Source of the DNA: Phaeodactylum tricornutum CCAP 1055/1
Taxonomy: Eukaryota; Bacillariophyta; Bacillariophyceae; Surirellales; Neidiaceae
Reading direction: 5' to 3'
DNA length: 64,000 bases
Assembly: GCF_000150955.2 (NCBI RefSeq)
Contig: NC_011676.1
Span: forward strand, 640,419-704,418
The notes below the pieces were generated by a model. It did not search any database. It was not told the origin of the DNA and saw nothing but the letters and a program-made list of their open reading frames with translations. Positions within the stretch are counted from its first letter, which is position 1. Each line of letters opens with the position of its first letter. The translations under genes were made by a program, and so were the position numbers. This document shows positions 21,599-30,926 of this stretch, piece by piece.

Positions 21599-24026
21599 TG
21601 AGTACATTGGCAAGAATTAATTGATATTCAAATGCACCGTCTGTGGTACGGGAACATCTCTTGAGTATCTGAGACTCAAAGACATTTCTAACGGCACAAC
21701 ACAACTGTAAGATCAAGACAATTTGTCCTTGTAGAGATTTTTCAATGGTGTCCAACTGGTCAAAAAGCACAGGATTGTATACATGACAGAATCAAATAAG
21801 TGATCATCTAATGACTGTGTGTTGGTGACATTGACCAGGCTGGCGTTGAGTGCAGCATGAGCTGTTGGTGACAAGTTGAACCATAGTTGACGCCCAAAGC
21901 ATGGAGAGCCTTTCTCCCCGTGGGCAGTTGTAGCATGACTGGAAATAAGTCTTTCAGTATAGTGTCCTGATGGGACGGGTATGTACGGAAAGCACTTGAG
22001 ACAAGACTGACGCAAGCTGAAGCTGTTGAGGCGGGGGAGGCGAGTCCTTGGCAAAGGTACCAAGTTTCCTTGCCCCACAATCAATTTCGCAACCAATCAA
22101 TGATCCATTAGTCAGCCTGAGAATCTGCTGATTGTCTAGGGTTACTTTTTGAACAAGATGTTCCATTTGTTCCGTCAAGGACAATTGAAGGCAAATTAAC
22201 AAATTCTTCTATACTCACGCAATGTATTGTTGAAACAATGAGAGAGTAAGATGAATAAAAGGGGAAAACCTTGTAAGGCCCCAATTGTATTGTAATTAAT
22301 TGGTAACTCAATCGGTTTGACCTTGACTGAATTTAGAATTGTGAGTAGAGACAAATATGGATGTAATCTTTTTGAGTGCAAACAAATTCCTTGGAGCTCC
22401 CTTAGGAGTCTCAGTAGAATCAGTACTACTCTCCACGGATAGTCACATTACTGGGATAGTAATGTTCTGGTCAATTGTATTCAAGGAGACCGTAGCCTCT
22501 GTACTGTCTTCTATGCATTGATCCCGCAGAATCCAGATAACTGCAAATGAATTCAGATGAATGCAGATGAACATGAGACCCTTTGATTGTGTGCAGACTT
22601 ATCTGCTTTGATTCAATCCCAGTTTGTAGACGTGGAGAAGGTATTTTCTTTACCTCTCAAGGGATGACCATAATAGAGAAAATCGCTTATGTAAAGATGA
22701 TTTCTTGGTTGGCAAGACATGTCATCTTGCGTGTCACAACTGCTGCATCCTTAGATGCACACACGTGTCACTTTGCACTGCCTTTGCAAATGGCATTTCG
22801 GTAATGACCCAAAAAACATAGCCTCTATCTGCAGCGTCATACAGACAACAACTGGGACAGTAATAAGGCTGGCAAACATGGCCAATATTCAGAGCTAGGC
22901 ACTATGCTAGTTGAGTGTTCCAACAACAATAGCTATGACAATTGCTCACCTTAGTGGCAAATTGCAGTATTGCGTGGCTATACTTTATCAAAATGGTACA
23001 AGCAATGTGCTTGTATACCTTCTTGAGATCTTTGAAGAGGCTGTTGCTAGCCAAGGAATAGTTCTTGTTGGTGCTTTGCTGTCATTTTTAAGGAGAAGCA
23101 AGCCCTATCTTCTCATCCAATGGCTTGATGGATAGCATGTGCCCAGTCTGGTTCCAGGCGGGAACAACGTGTTTGGAAAGGTGGGAGCAATAAAGCTTAA
23201 TTGCCATCTCAATTGTGTCTTTGTTGACAGCTTGTCAGTCAACCCCTGAGCTTATGGTAATCAAAAAGCACCATGCAGGCAGCTTGGAGTCCCATGCAAA
23301 GCACCTGAAGTTGCATGGACCCAGCTTCAACCCTTTGTAGCTACTGTTGATGACTGGAAGAACATGGAATTACTGTGAGTTGTAGCTTTTGGTATGTACT
23401 ACAAAGAATCCTTGGCAATGTTGTAAACATGTACCTGGTCCATCAATTGCAAAGGATTACTTTGGGAAACTTGTTCTCCAGCAATTTCACCGCATTGGCA
23501 AGAAGTTGGATTCCAAGAGCAGAATTGGTATGCTGATTAAGAAGCGCACCCGGTGCGGCAAGCTGTTCCACTTTACGGCAGTAAACCCTTGCGCATCAGT
23601 TTTTGCTCCCACTTCAGCTCAAAGCCAGTGAAATGGTCCAAAAGTTGAGAAAGCCCAGCTTTCCCTTATGCCAAAACGTGTTGGGACTGTTTTCCGCTCA
23701 ACCGGCTATGCACACCTGGTAGAGCTCCAGGAACAGTCACTTGTTCCACTTCCGGTAAAGGTGCCAGGGCTGCATGGCGTGTGCCACATCAGATGCTTGA
23801 TCACAATTTCGTCTTTCAAGTCTTCCTGCATAATTGGGTCTACCGTGAAGGCTGTGAAGGCCTTCTCCCAGCGTGTGCACGAGTTCTGCTCGGCAACACT
23901 CTTCCCCTGGTTGAACGCGGCAATCTTGCTGTTATCCTTCATCAGCTGCGCGTTGGGAACTCCAATGTGGTCCATGCCACGGGTGAGTGCCAAATAGACG
24001 CCTCATTGGGTGGAAAGAGGAGACGG

Positions 24027-24245
24027 GCAGTGGGTGACTACTTTTACTGCGAAATAGAATTGGTGTAGAACTGTGCAATTGGCAATAGCGCAATGGCCAA
24101 GGGGCATGAAAATAGTCGTTGCTTGTTTGAATCAAAAAGCCAGCACGCCAGACAGCAGTTACAGAAATGAAACACGAATATGATGTAAATCAGGTTTGTG
24201 AGTGTGTCACTTATACTACGTCACGGGGATTTCCCTGGTCTCCCA
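24027..24245 (-). repeat. Right terminal inverted repeat
   Basis: Inverted counterpart of 21364-21598, ending CCCTGGTCTCCCA. Confidence 0.85.
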
Positions 24246-24785
24246 TTCTGCGTTCTATCACTACTGACGTATCTTGAAGATGTATTCACAATTACTGACG
24301 TTTTCGAAGAATAATCTGATATTGTTGGTTTCTGGAAGTGCGAAACGAGTATTTTCGAACACGATCTTGCAACAGTCACTGGCGATATATTTGGCAAATC
24401 AAAATCCTACACAATGGATTGTATCTGACGTGGTCTGTTGAGGGATCCAAAAGTGATCTTCTTATTTAACGCCTTTATTTCGGATTCTAGAACGCGACTA
24501 AGTCAATTCTATTCCTTTCTTTTTTATTTATTGTCAATAAACCGGTCAGTGGTACTCAACGGATCGACTGACTGTGTGCACACCTCAAGCTCGTGTCGTC
24601 TACAGTCTGCGCGTAGGATTTGTAGGGTACGCAAATGAAATTGCACACAGACACGCTAGCCACTCTGGCACAGATTTTCGAAGATATCTGGTCAGCATTC
24701 CGTTAGGGCATAAAGATTCACAATCTTCGGATACACAAGCACTCCAGCAAAAGAAAGTAACCATCCAAAAAGGCTTTGATCTACC
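24246..24785. other. Upstream region of the methyltransferase gene
   Basis: Between the transposon end and the methyltransferase start. Only overlapping short frames that do not match the gene downstream; presumably holds its promoter. No exact copy of the recurrent motif. Confidence 0.5.
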
Positions 24786-26613
24786 ATGGTTCCCCAAATC
24801 AACAAAGTTTCCGAAGAGAAAAAGTACGAAGAGTTTGACGAGCAAAAACTTTGGGCCGAGATGGATCCGCTGGCGTGGCATTATTCCATCGCTCGCAACT
24901 CGGTCTTTGAGGATACGTATGAACTCACGCGTACGCAAATTTTAGATGCTGCCGAACGCGGTGGACACGATGTGATCCTCGAAGCGGGATGTGGAACGGG
25001 AGACATCATCGGTGAACTCCAAACCGACATCCATCGCATCGGTGTGGATATCAACGACCGCTTCATTGAGCACTGCAAGAAGCATCATCAACATGAAAAC
25101 ATGGAATTCCACGAGCTGGACGTTACGAATCTTGGTCAGTGGTGGAAGCAATTTGAGGGAAAGTTCAAGAAGCCCTTGGTAATCTGTGTCAACAATACCT
25201 TAAACATTATGCCCGAGGAAATCCGTGGAAATGTAATCGCGCAGATGTTCGAGGTGTGCGGAAGTGAAGGTCGATGCGTACGTACATTATTGCATGCGAG
25301 CTCAACGGCTGCGTACACCGATGTTGTTATCCTGACACTAGTCTCTCTGTCTCTCGACAGCTCGTTACGTACTGGAACGGAAATTTTTTCTCGCACGCCA
25401 TCATGAACTTTTACAGTCAAAATGTCGAGCTCTGTGGCCCCTTCGACTTTTCACACGTAGACTGGAATAATCGTACTCTGCACGCACCATCCGGGTACTC
25501 GACCCATTGGATGCTTCCCGAAGAAGTTCAACGCCTTCTCCGATCCTACGACGTTAACATTGGCTTGATAGGCGCAGAGATTCAACACGGAAAAGACCAC
25601 ATTAATACCGCTGGTCTTTCCATCTTTGCTTGGTTCTCGGCGGATTGCTCCTGCGGGGGCAAAAGCTGTAAGTATTACTGGTATGAGTTAGATACACCAA
25701 GATTCATTCGCTTCGAACAACCCCTGACAACGTTGCTACGTACTTCTCACCAGACTACGATTCGGAAGATGCCCAAACCTTTTACTCTCAAATCTGGGGC
25801 GACGCCGAAACGCACATTGGACGATACGATCTTCTCACGGACGCTGAAAAATCTAGTCTTACCAAGATTCAACAGATTTCGCGTGCGGAAGAAATTCACG
25901 AAGAAAACTTTGTTAAGCTTATCGCGAGCAAGTTCCGTTCCACGAGTGACGATATCCCCAAGGTTCGTATTCTTGATATGGGCTGTGGCTACGGGGGTCT
26001 CTTGCGACGGCTCTGGAAAGGTGGTCATGTTTGGCGTGCCACCGGATGCGACATTGCTTCGAAAATGTGCGGAAAGGCCAGAGTCCTCAACACGGAAATG
26101 GGAGCCGACCAGGACATTGCGATTCTCGAAGAATCATACCTCGGCGTATCTGTTCCGGATGAGAGCGTTGATCTGGTGATCAGTATGGACGCACTGCTCC
26201 ACGTCGGACCGGAAGGTCAAAAGACGGCCATCAAGGAAGCTGCACGCGTGCTCCGTCCCGGTGGCTGGATGGTCTTTTGCGACATTATGCAACAAGAAGT
26301 CGTCGACCCCGTTGAAATGCAACCAATCTACGATCGCATTCACCTAACGAAACTTGGAACCGTATCCAACTACCAGGAGTGCTTGAGCGAGTCTGGCTTC
26401 ACTAAATTCGAATTCGAGCCGCATTCGGAAAACGTGGCGTCGCACTACGGCACTGTTCGCGAAGTGCTGATCGAAAAGAAGGGAGATATTGCCGTGTCAG
26501 AGGCGTTTTTGAACAAGATGGAAGCCGGATTGGCTGTCTGGAAGGAACTAGCTCCCCAAAACATTGTTTGGGGATTCATGACGGCCCAAAAGACGGAAAA
26601 GGTCAATATTTGA
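24786..26613 (+). CDS. Tandem SAM-methyltransferase fusion, probable glycine/sarcosine/dimethylglycine N-methyltransferase
   Basis: Two class I SAM-dependent methyltransferase domains in one protein of about 581 residues. Exon 1 is 24786-25277, intron 25278-25360 (GTACGT..CGACAG), then coding to 26613. The N-terminal domain has SAM motif I VILEAGCGTGD at residues 63-73. The C-terminal domain starts near YDSEDAQTFYSQIWGDAETH and has a second motif I RILDMGCGYGG near residue 367 and VLRPGGWMVFCDIMQQ. The C-terminal half matches sarcosine/dimethylglycine methyltransferases closely. From memory, a fused enzyme in Thalassiosira methylates glycine three times to glycine betaine, an osmolyte, so this is the best functional guess; the N-terminal half is less typical of bacterial GSMT. 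The frame slips by one base at the C-run 25721-25724; one more C gives EQPPDNVATYF and joins the domains. A splice solution there would need a 20-nt intron, so an assembly slip is likelier. Confidence 0.85.
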
Positions 26614-26923
26614 AGATGGTCATGCTCATGGGCTTACACGTATACTTGTCTAAGTTCCTATACAATGTAAGCATTCAGATATATAAGAAAACCTTTTCAG
26701 CTACAGACATGCGTAGTAAGGGAGCTCACACAATATTGATTTGTGATTTGCTTTCACAAGACCACTTCCTTGCAGGGATCGACCTTGGCATCAAACCAAT
26801 ACGGTATTCAGCGTACTTTCGAGTGAAATGGAGCTGTGCTGACAGCTCCAAATTGGTGTGTATAGAGACAGTTCATCCTACTGTCGAGCCAAAAGCGGCA
26901 ATTTCTCATTTCTTTACCGGGAT
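26614..26923. other. Convergent 3' region
   Basis: Shared downstream region of the methyltransferase and bestrophin genes. Plus-strand frames here have no protein character. Confidence 0.5.
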
Positions 26924-28423
26924 TCAAGGCAAGGCTTCCCCAGGTGACGATACCGAGTCCAGGATCTTGTTTGCACTTGCTCCGTTTGGCCCTTGAGTCG
27001 CGGCATCTTCCTCTTCCAGAAAAAAAGCCGTGCTCCGGACGTACTCGTCACCAACCACGTCGCGCCGAATAGTGTCGCAAAGAATGGACAGCCGCAGCGT
27101 TCCTTGGAAAGGATCCTCAATGGCCGATCCGATTTCAAATACACCAAACAACATCCAAGAAACGAGGAACAACACTGGACCAGTCAAGAGTTTTAGATCT
27201 TTCACTACCACGAAAGGCAGTGAGAAGAGCCATACAGTCAATGCACGAAGCGTGTGGCGTGCATAGTTCAAAGGTACGACTGTCTGATGAATACGCTCAG
27301 AACCTCCAATGCATCGAGACAATTTGTCCACGTGTGAGATCAGCGCGAGTCGTTCGCGATTTGTGAATCCAACTTGATCAGGTACGGCCCTTAGCTCCAT
27401 AGCCATACGATCGCACACCCATAGTGGACGATTCTGGGCTCGAGCACACTTCTCCAACGCCCCGGGTGGAAGCAGTCGCCATGGCAACGTGCGCTTGTCA
27501 ACCCAGAACAATGGGCGGGTTTTACGACGACTGCGGCCGATGTCTTCTTCGGCGTTGGCGACTGCCGCTGCTTCGGCGTCATCATCCGTTGGGCCGGAGT
27601 CTTGATATAGTAATATTGTATTTTCGGGTTCGCGTTTGTAGGCCTCGTCGTCTACCGTTTTCATGACTAGATCGGGCCGAATCCGATGGCGGAGCAAATA
27701 AGGAAAGGCTGCACACAAGGTCTGTACACGGCGACGTTTTTCGACCCCAATTTCCTTCTCGTAAAGCATCATAAGTCGAAACAAATCACGGCTAGAATTG
27801 ATAATCTGCTCCCAGATCGTGCGCCCTTCAGTAAACCGTTGGTAGGCGCTATTTGTGCGAAAAACAAGCAACAGACCTAAAGCGCTCATCATGAGCGAAT
27901 GGGGGGCGGTGGGGAAATACATGTGTTCGGCTGCAAGTGGATTGACTTTCACGAGTTTCCGATGCAGGATAGACAAGAAAGATGCCCACGAGGTGATTGC
28001 GATCACTGGGTTGCGAATGTCTCGCAAAATGGCCGAATTCGGTAGAGTTATCGCACTGTGAAACCAATCGCGACTCGCGTATCGATTGCTGCGGGGCAAG
28101 CCTCCCAGCGCTTCCGCTTCGCGCATAATGATTTTATTTGTTCCCCGTGATTTCCCACCAATGAACCACTGAAACCATTTGCTCTTTGGCCCCTCACCGT
28201 AATTGTCCTCGTGGTAGGTTTCCTGAACTAGAATCCGTTGTGCTTGCCATGTAGACATTCTTCGACTTGCTTTCGAATAGGGGCTATCGAAAGGAGCGAA
28301 CGCCATGCTAGACGATGCTAAGCTTGACAGTATTATCCACATGCCAGCAATCCATCGACGGTGCTCTCTTGGTCGCTTCCGGTTCGTGTGGGAAAGCTCG
28401 TTTTGGCTACGAAAGCTCCACAT
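26924..28423 (-). CDS. Bestrophin-like chloride/bicarbonate channel, predicted plastid
   Basis: A 499-residue single-exon protein of the bestrophin/UPF0187 family. The N-terminus (hydrophobic span WIAGMWIILSSLASSS followed by MAFAPF) is a signal peptide plus the phenylalanine cleavage motif of diatom plastid preproteins. Bestrophin landmarks are the first membrane helix region (PVIAITSWASFLSIL), the FRTNSAYQRFTEGRTIWE segment, the long central helical part, and the C-terminal PLNYARHTLRALTVWLFSLP and EDPFQGTLRL regions that line and gate the pore. Bestrophin-like proteins of algal thylakoids are linked to bicarbonate supply for the CO2-concentrating mechanism and to ion balance across the thylakoid; which applies here is not visible. 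The divergent upstream region is shared with the next gene. Confidence 0.9.
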   Translation of the reverse strand: MWSFRSQNELSHTNRKRPREHRRWIAGMWIILSSLASSSMAFAPFDSPYSKASRRMSTWQAQRILVQETYHEDNYGEGPKSKWFQWFIGGKSRGTNKIIMREAEALGGLPRSNRYASRDWFHSAITLPNSAILRDIRNPVIAITSWASFLSILHRKLVKVNPLAAEHMYFPTAPHSLMMSALGLLLVFRTNSAYQRFTEGRTIWEQIINSSRDLFRLMMLYEKEIGVEKRRRVQTLCAAFPYLLRHRIRPDLVMKTVDDEAYKREPENTILLYQDSGPTDDDAEAAAVANAEEDIGRSRRKTRPLFWVDKRTLPWRLLPPGALEKCARAQNRPLWVCDRMAMELRAVPDQVGFTNRERLALISHVDKLSRCIGGSERIHQTVVPLNYARHTLRALTVWLFSLPFVVVKDLKLLTGPVLFLVSWMLFGVFEIGSAIEDPFQGTLRLSILCDTIRRDVVGDEYVRSTAFFLEEEDAATQGPNGASANKILDSVSSPGEALP

Positions 28424-28975
28424 TTTTTTAGGTTTACTGGGAAAGTAATGTGATTAGCGAACGAGATGGACTATTTCGGATAGACGCAATATTAGCAGGC
28501 ACTAGAACTGCGACGAATCTCTGGAGTTGGAGAAGTGGAGATGGACGAGGTGGAAAGGTAGATGAGGCAATGAGAATATAAGCATATGTTCACAGTCAGC
28601 TGCGCCATGCTGGAATTTTGATCGGCGAGTTCGAAGCCGGCGAAAAGATAACTGTCGTTCACTGTCAGTCCCAGAAGATGTCCTGTTCTAAGTATAGTGA
28701 AGGCAACTTTAGGTATCGCCTGAATATCCGAGCTCGCTTCTTTTTGCAGTATAGAATTTTATGTCACAGACGAAAAACCTACCAACTGTAAGACAACAGT
28801 AAACATAATTCGCTGATTGTGACACAGAATCATCGATCATCATGACCTCGCCCATCGTTTTGCCGCTGTAACTTAAACAAGGTACACGCAACCAGCGATA
28901 CCAAGTTGGTCTGTTTCGCCTTTGCCTCCTCATATACACTAATACGTTTTAAGCGTCAAGAAGCACTCACAGTCA
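28424..28975. other. Divergent promoter region
   Basis: Between the bestrophin gene and the gene at 28976. Contains three exact plus-strand copies of TCACWGTCA (28590-28598, 28659-28667, 28967-28975), more than any other intergenic region here. No coding frame is supported. Confidence 0.5.
28967..28975 (+). promoter_or_regulatory. Initiator-like motif TCACAGTCA directly abutting an ATG
   Basis: The motif is followed immediately by the ATG at 28976. If transcription starts at or in the motif, the first ATG would have almost no leader and the in-frame ATG at 29057 might be used instead. Confidence 0.4.
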
Positions 28976-29542
28976 ATGGTAGTAGCGTTCGCTCCGTATT
29001 ACCATGCGTCCCCGGCGGCACGTTCCGTGACATCAGAAATTATTCGAAGGCTTCCAATGGACTATTCCCAGTCTTTCTGGATAGCTCAGCAGTCTACCGT
29101 TGTCGAACCAGTACTACCATCGGGATCGACGTTTGAACCGGTAATTCCGGAAATGTCAACATTAGCTGGTTTTGGTTCAATCGTGGTACTCTGCATCCTT
29201 GCTTGCTACGTTTGGGCAAATCAGGTCGTTCCCGTCTCCCGCACAAATCTTGCGATCTCCAAGAAAAATGGGGAAGTCAGGATGTATCTGGACGAACTTC
29301 GAGACGGAGCCAGTAACACAACCGAGGCCAACGACGGAAGAGAATTTGAGCGCTGGATGTTTACTGATTGGCTGGAAAAACCGGCGGGCAAAGGAGGGCG
29401 GCAAAAAGAACCAGCCATACCGGTACTCAAGGATGCCAAGTGGAACTCGGGCGATAATCCCGTACTAGCTGCATCAGCTTTGATTGGAGCGGGGGTAATA
29501 TTCACCGCCTTGACGGAACGCGTAGTCTCTCTAATTCCCTAA
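28976..29542 (+). CDS. Small membrane protein, possibly plastid
   Basis: A 188-residue frame with two hydrophobic spans, near residues 62-80 (GFGSIVVLCILACYVWA) and 164-180 (LAASALIGAGVIFTAL). Between them is a hydrophilic part with NLAISKKNGEVRMYLDELR. The N-terminus reads MVVAFAPYY: it includes an AFAP string but no signal peptide before it, so either the true start lies elsewhere (an upstream exon, or the ATG at 29057) or targeting is different. I do not recognise the family. The spacing to the convergent dehydrogenase stop is 64 nt. Confidence 0.65.
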   Translation: MVVAFAPYYHASPAARSVTSEIIRRLPMDYSQSFWIAQQSTVVEPVLPSGSTFEPVIPEMSTLAGFGSIVVLCILACYVWANQVVPVSRTNLAISKKNGEVRMYLDELRDGASNTTEANDGREFERWMFTDWLEKPAGKGGRQKEPAIPVLKDAKWNSGDNPVLAASALIGAGVIFTALTERVVSLIP

Positions 29543-29606
29543 TTTCTACGTCTATATAAGACAAGCTTTTATTGCTATGGCCTTTGTCCTGTATGCTTGG
29601 CATATT

Positions 29607-30609
29607 CTAATTTTTGGAAACCTCGACTAAATCATCATTGTTCACGTACGGTTCCTCGCCAGGTCCTCGGTAACAGTCCATCGGTGACCGAACACAGTCG
29701 CTACCATAGTAGCGACCCGTCGGTTGATGGGCAACGTCTTCGTCCATCATGAGCCAGCATGGGGGCACTGCCCCTTTCGACGGAGGATTGGAAGCGCCTG
29801 AACCAGCGGTCAAATCCGTTTTGATGTAACCAGGCGTTATCGCATTGATGATAAGATCCTTATTTGCCTTGGCATACAGAAAAGTGTATGCGTTCAACAA
29901 GGCTTTGCTAGCTCCGTATTCGTTTCCACCCTTTATCGTGCGAGCGATCGTATCGAGCTCCTCGAGTCCACCAGGAATAGTCCAAGCTTGGTTCAACTTG
30001 CCTTTCAAACTGGCGTCACTCAGGTTTTGCAAAAAGATTGGACCGGAAGCCGACGAAACGTTCACAATACGACCACCAGGTCGTTTCAGATGCTTTCCGA
30101 AGGCATCATTGACGCGCCGGGGACCGAAGTAATTGGTATTGACCGTTTCTTCCATGGATCTCCCAAAGCCAATCTGAGAGTTAATACACAAAGGCGTGTT
30201 AGTATGCGTCACAGAGCTACTGCGATAAAGACTTTCATTCTCCATAACTCACACCAGCATTGTTGATTATGCCGTACAACTTGTCATCTCCCGAAATTGA
30301 TTCGGCAGCTTTTTGAACTGATTCATCCGATGACGTATCCAAGTGGATCACCTGCAAACGATCCTTGCAGGAATCCCCCAAAGAGTTGATCAAGTCGGCT
30401 TTGGCTTCTTCTCCTCGTTGTAAGTCTCGAGACCCCAACAGTACATACGTGTCGTCCCATTCTTGCAAAAGGCGCTCGCAGATAGCTTTGCCAATACCTT
30501 TGTTGGCTCCTGTAACAAGAATGCGTCTGCTTGATGGCGTAACAGTCGACATGGCAACAGAGATCCCTGAAATAGAAAATAGAAAAAGGAATACCAAGGA
30601 ATAGTTCAT
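29607..30609 (-). CDS. Short-chain dehydrogenase/reductase, carbonyl-reductase like
   Basis: Two exons, 30609-30253 and 30173-29607, joined over a 79-nt intron (donor GTGAGT, a CATACTAACAC branch-like site, acceptor CTCAG). The product has 307 residues. After a hydrophobic N-terminus (SLVFLFLFSISGISVA), the Rossmann signature RILVTGANKGIGKAICERLL binds NAD(P). NNAG sits exactly at the exon junction, the catalytic serine is in IVNVSSASG, and the YGASK motif supplies Tyr and Lys. The insert between strand 5 and the YxxxK site (about 40 residues) is the pattern of carbonyl reductase 1-type monomeric SDRs, which reduce quinones and ketones with NADPH. The N-terminal hydrophobic stretch suggests ER or plastid targeting. 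The substrate cannot be named. Confidence 0.88.
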
Positions 30610-30926
30610 TAGAGCTTTAATCGACAGATCGCACTCGAGATCGAGAGGGTGTTTGGTAGCTTAAAACTACAGTATCGCCACCCTTTTTCGTGTCGAGGAA
30701 AGGTTTGCCGTTTTATTCTACGGTGTTCTTGTGCGAGTGCGTCATCTTTTGCATTATTTGCTGGTCAGAATCGAAGTTCATCGATGATCTATCGAGAATT
30801 TCACTGTCAGTCAGGATCGCTTTTGTCCAGATTTGAAAACCCGGATTTGGACAACAATCTATCATAGACCGGCGATCGACTGGTGCTATGGTACGTCAAC
30901 GATGAACACTTGACGGGTTAGCGACC
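30610..30926. other. Divergent promoter region of SDR and D27-like genes
   Basis: No coding frame supported. Holds a sense-oriented TCACTGTCA at 30801-30809 for the D27-like gene. Confidence 0.5.
30801..30809 (+). promoter_or_regulatory. Initiator-like motif TCACTGTCA
   Basis: Exact copy about 120 nt upstream of the D27-like start codon, followed by further GTCAG-type sequence. Confidence 0.45.

Larger units (their letters stand above)
21364..24245. mobile_element. Decayed DNA transposon with long terminal inverted repeats
   Basis: The ends are inverted copies of each other, beginning TGGGAGACCAGGGAAATCCC at both termini. The inverted repeats run about 235 bp at the left (21364-21598) and 219 bp at the right (24027-24245), with a ~13-bp gap and a handful of substitutions. 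The 2.4 kb interior is AT-rich and has no long frame. Patches on the minus strand look protein-like (for example 23993-23706, NAQLMKDNSKIAAFNQGKS), suggesting a degraded transposase. No target-site duplication is evident in the immediate flanks. Long TIRs fit a Mutator-like or similar cut-and-paste family, but the class is not established. Compared with the 44 kb element it is clearly older. Confidence 0.8.

Noticed and set aside
21713-22096. 127-codon minus-strand frame inside the TIR element
   Set aside because: Low-quality frame in decayed transposon sequence; not supported as a gene.
25670-25700. A 20-nt GT..AG solution to the methyltransferase frame change
   Set aside because: Far below the intron lengths seen in this window; a one-base slip in the adjacent C run is simpler.
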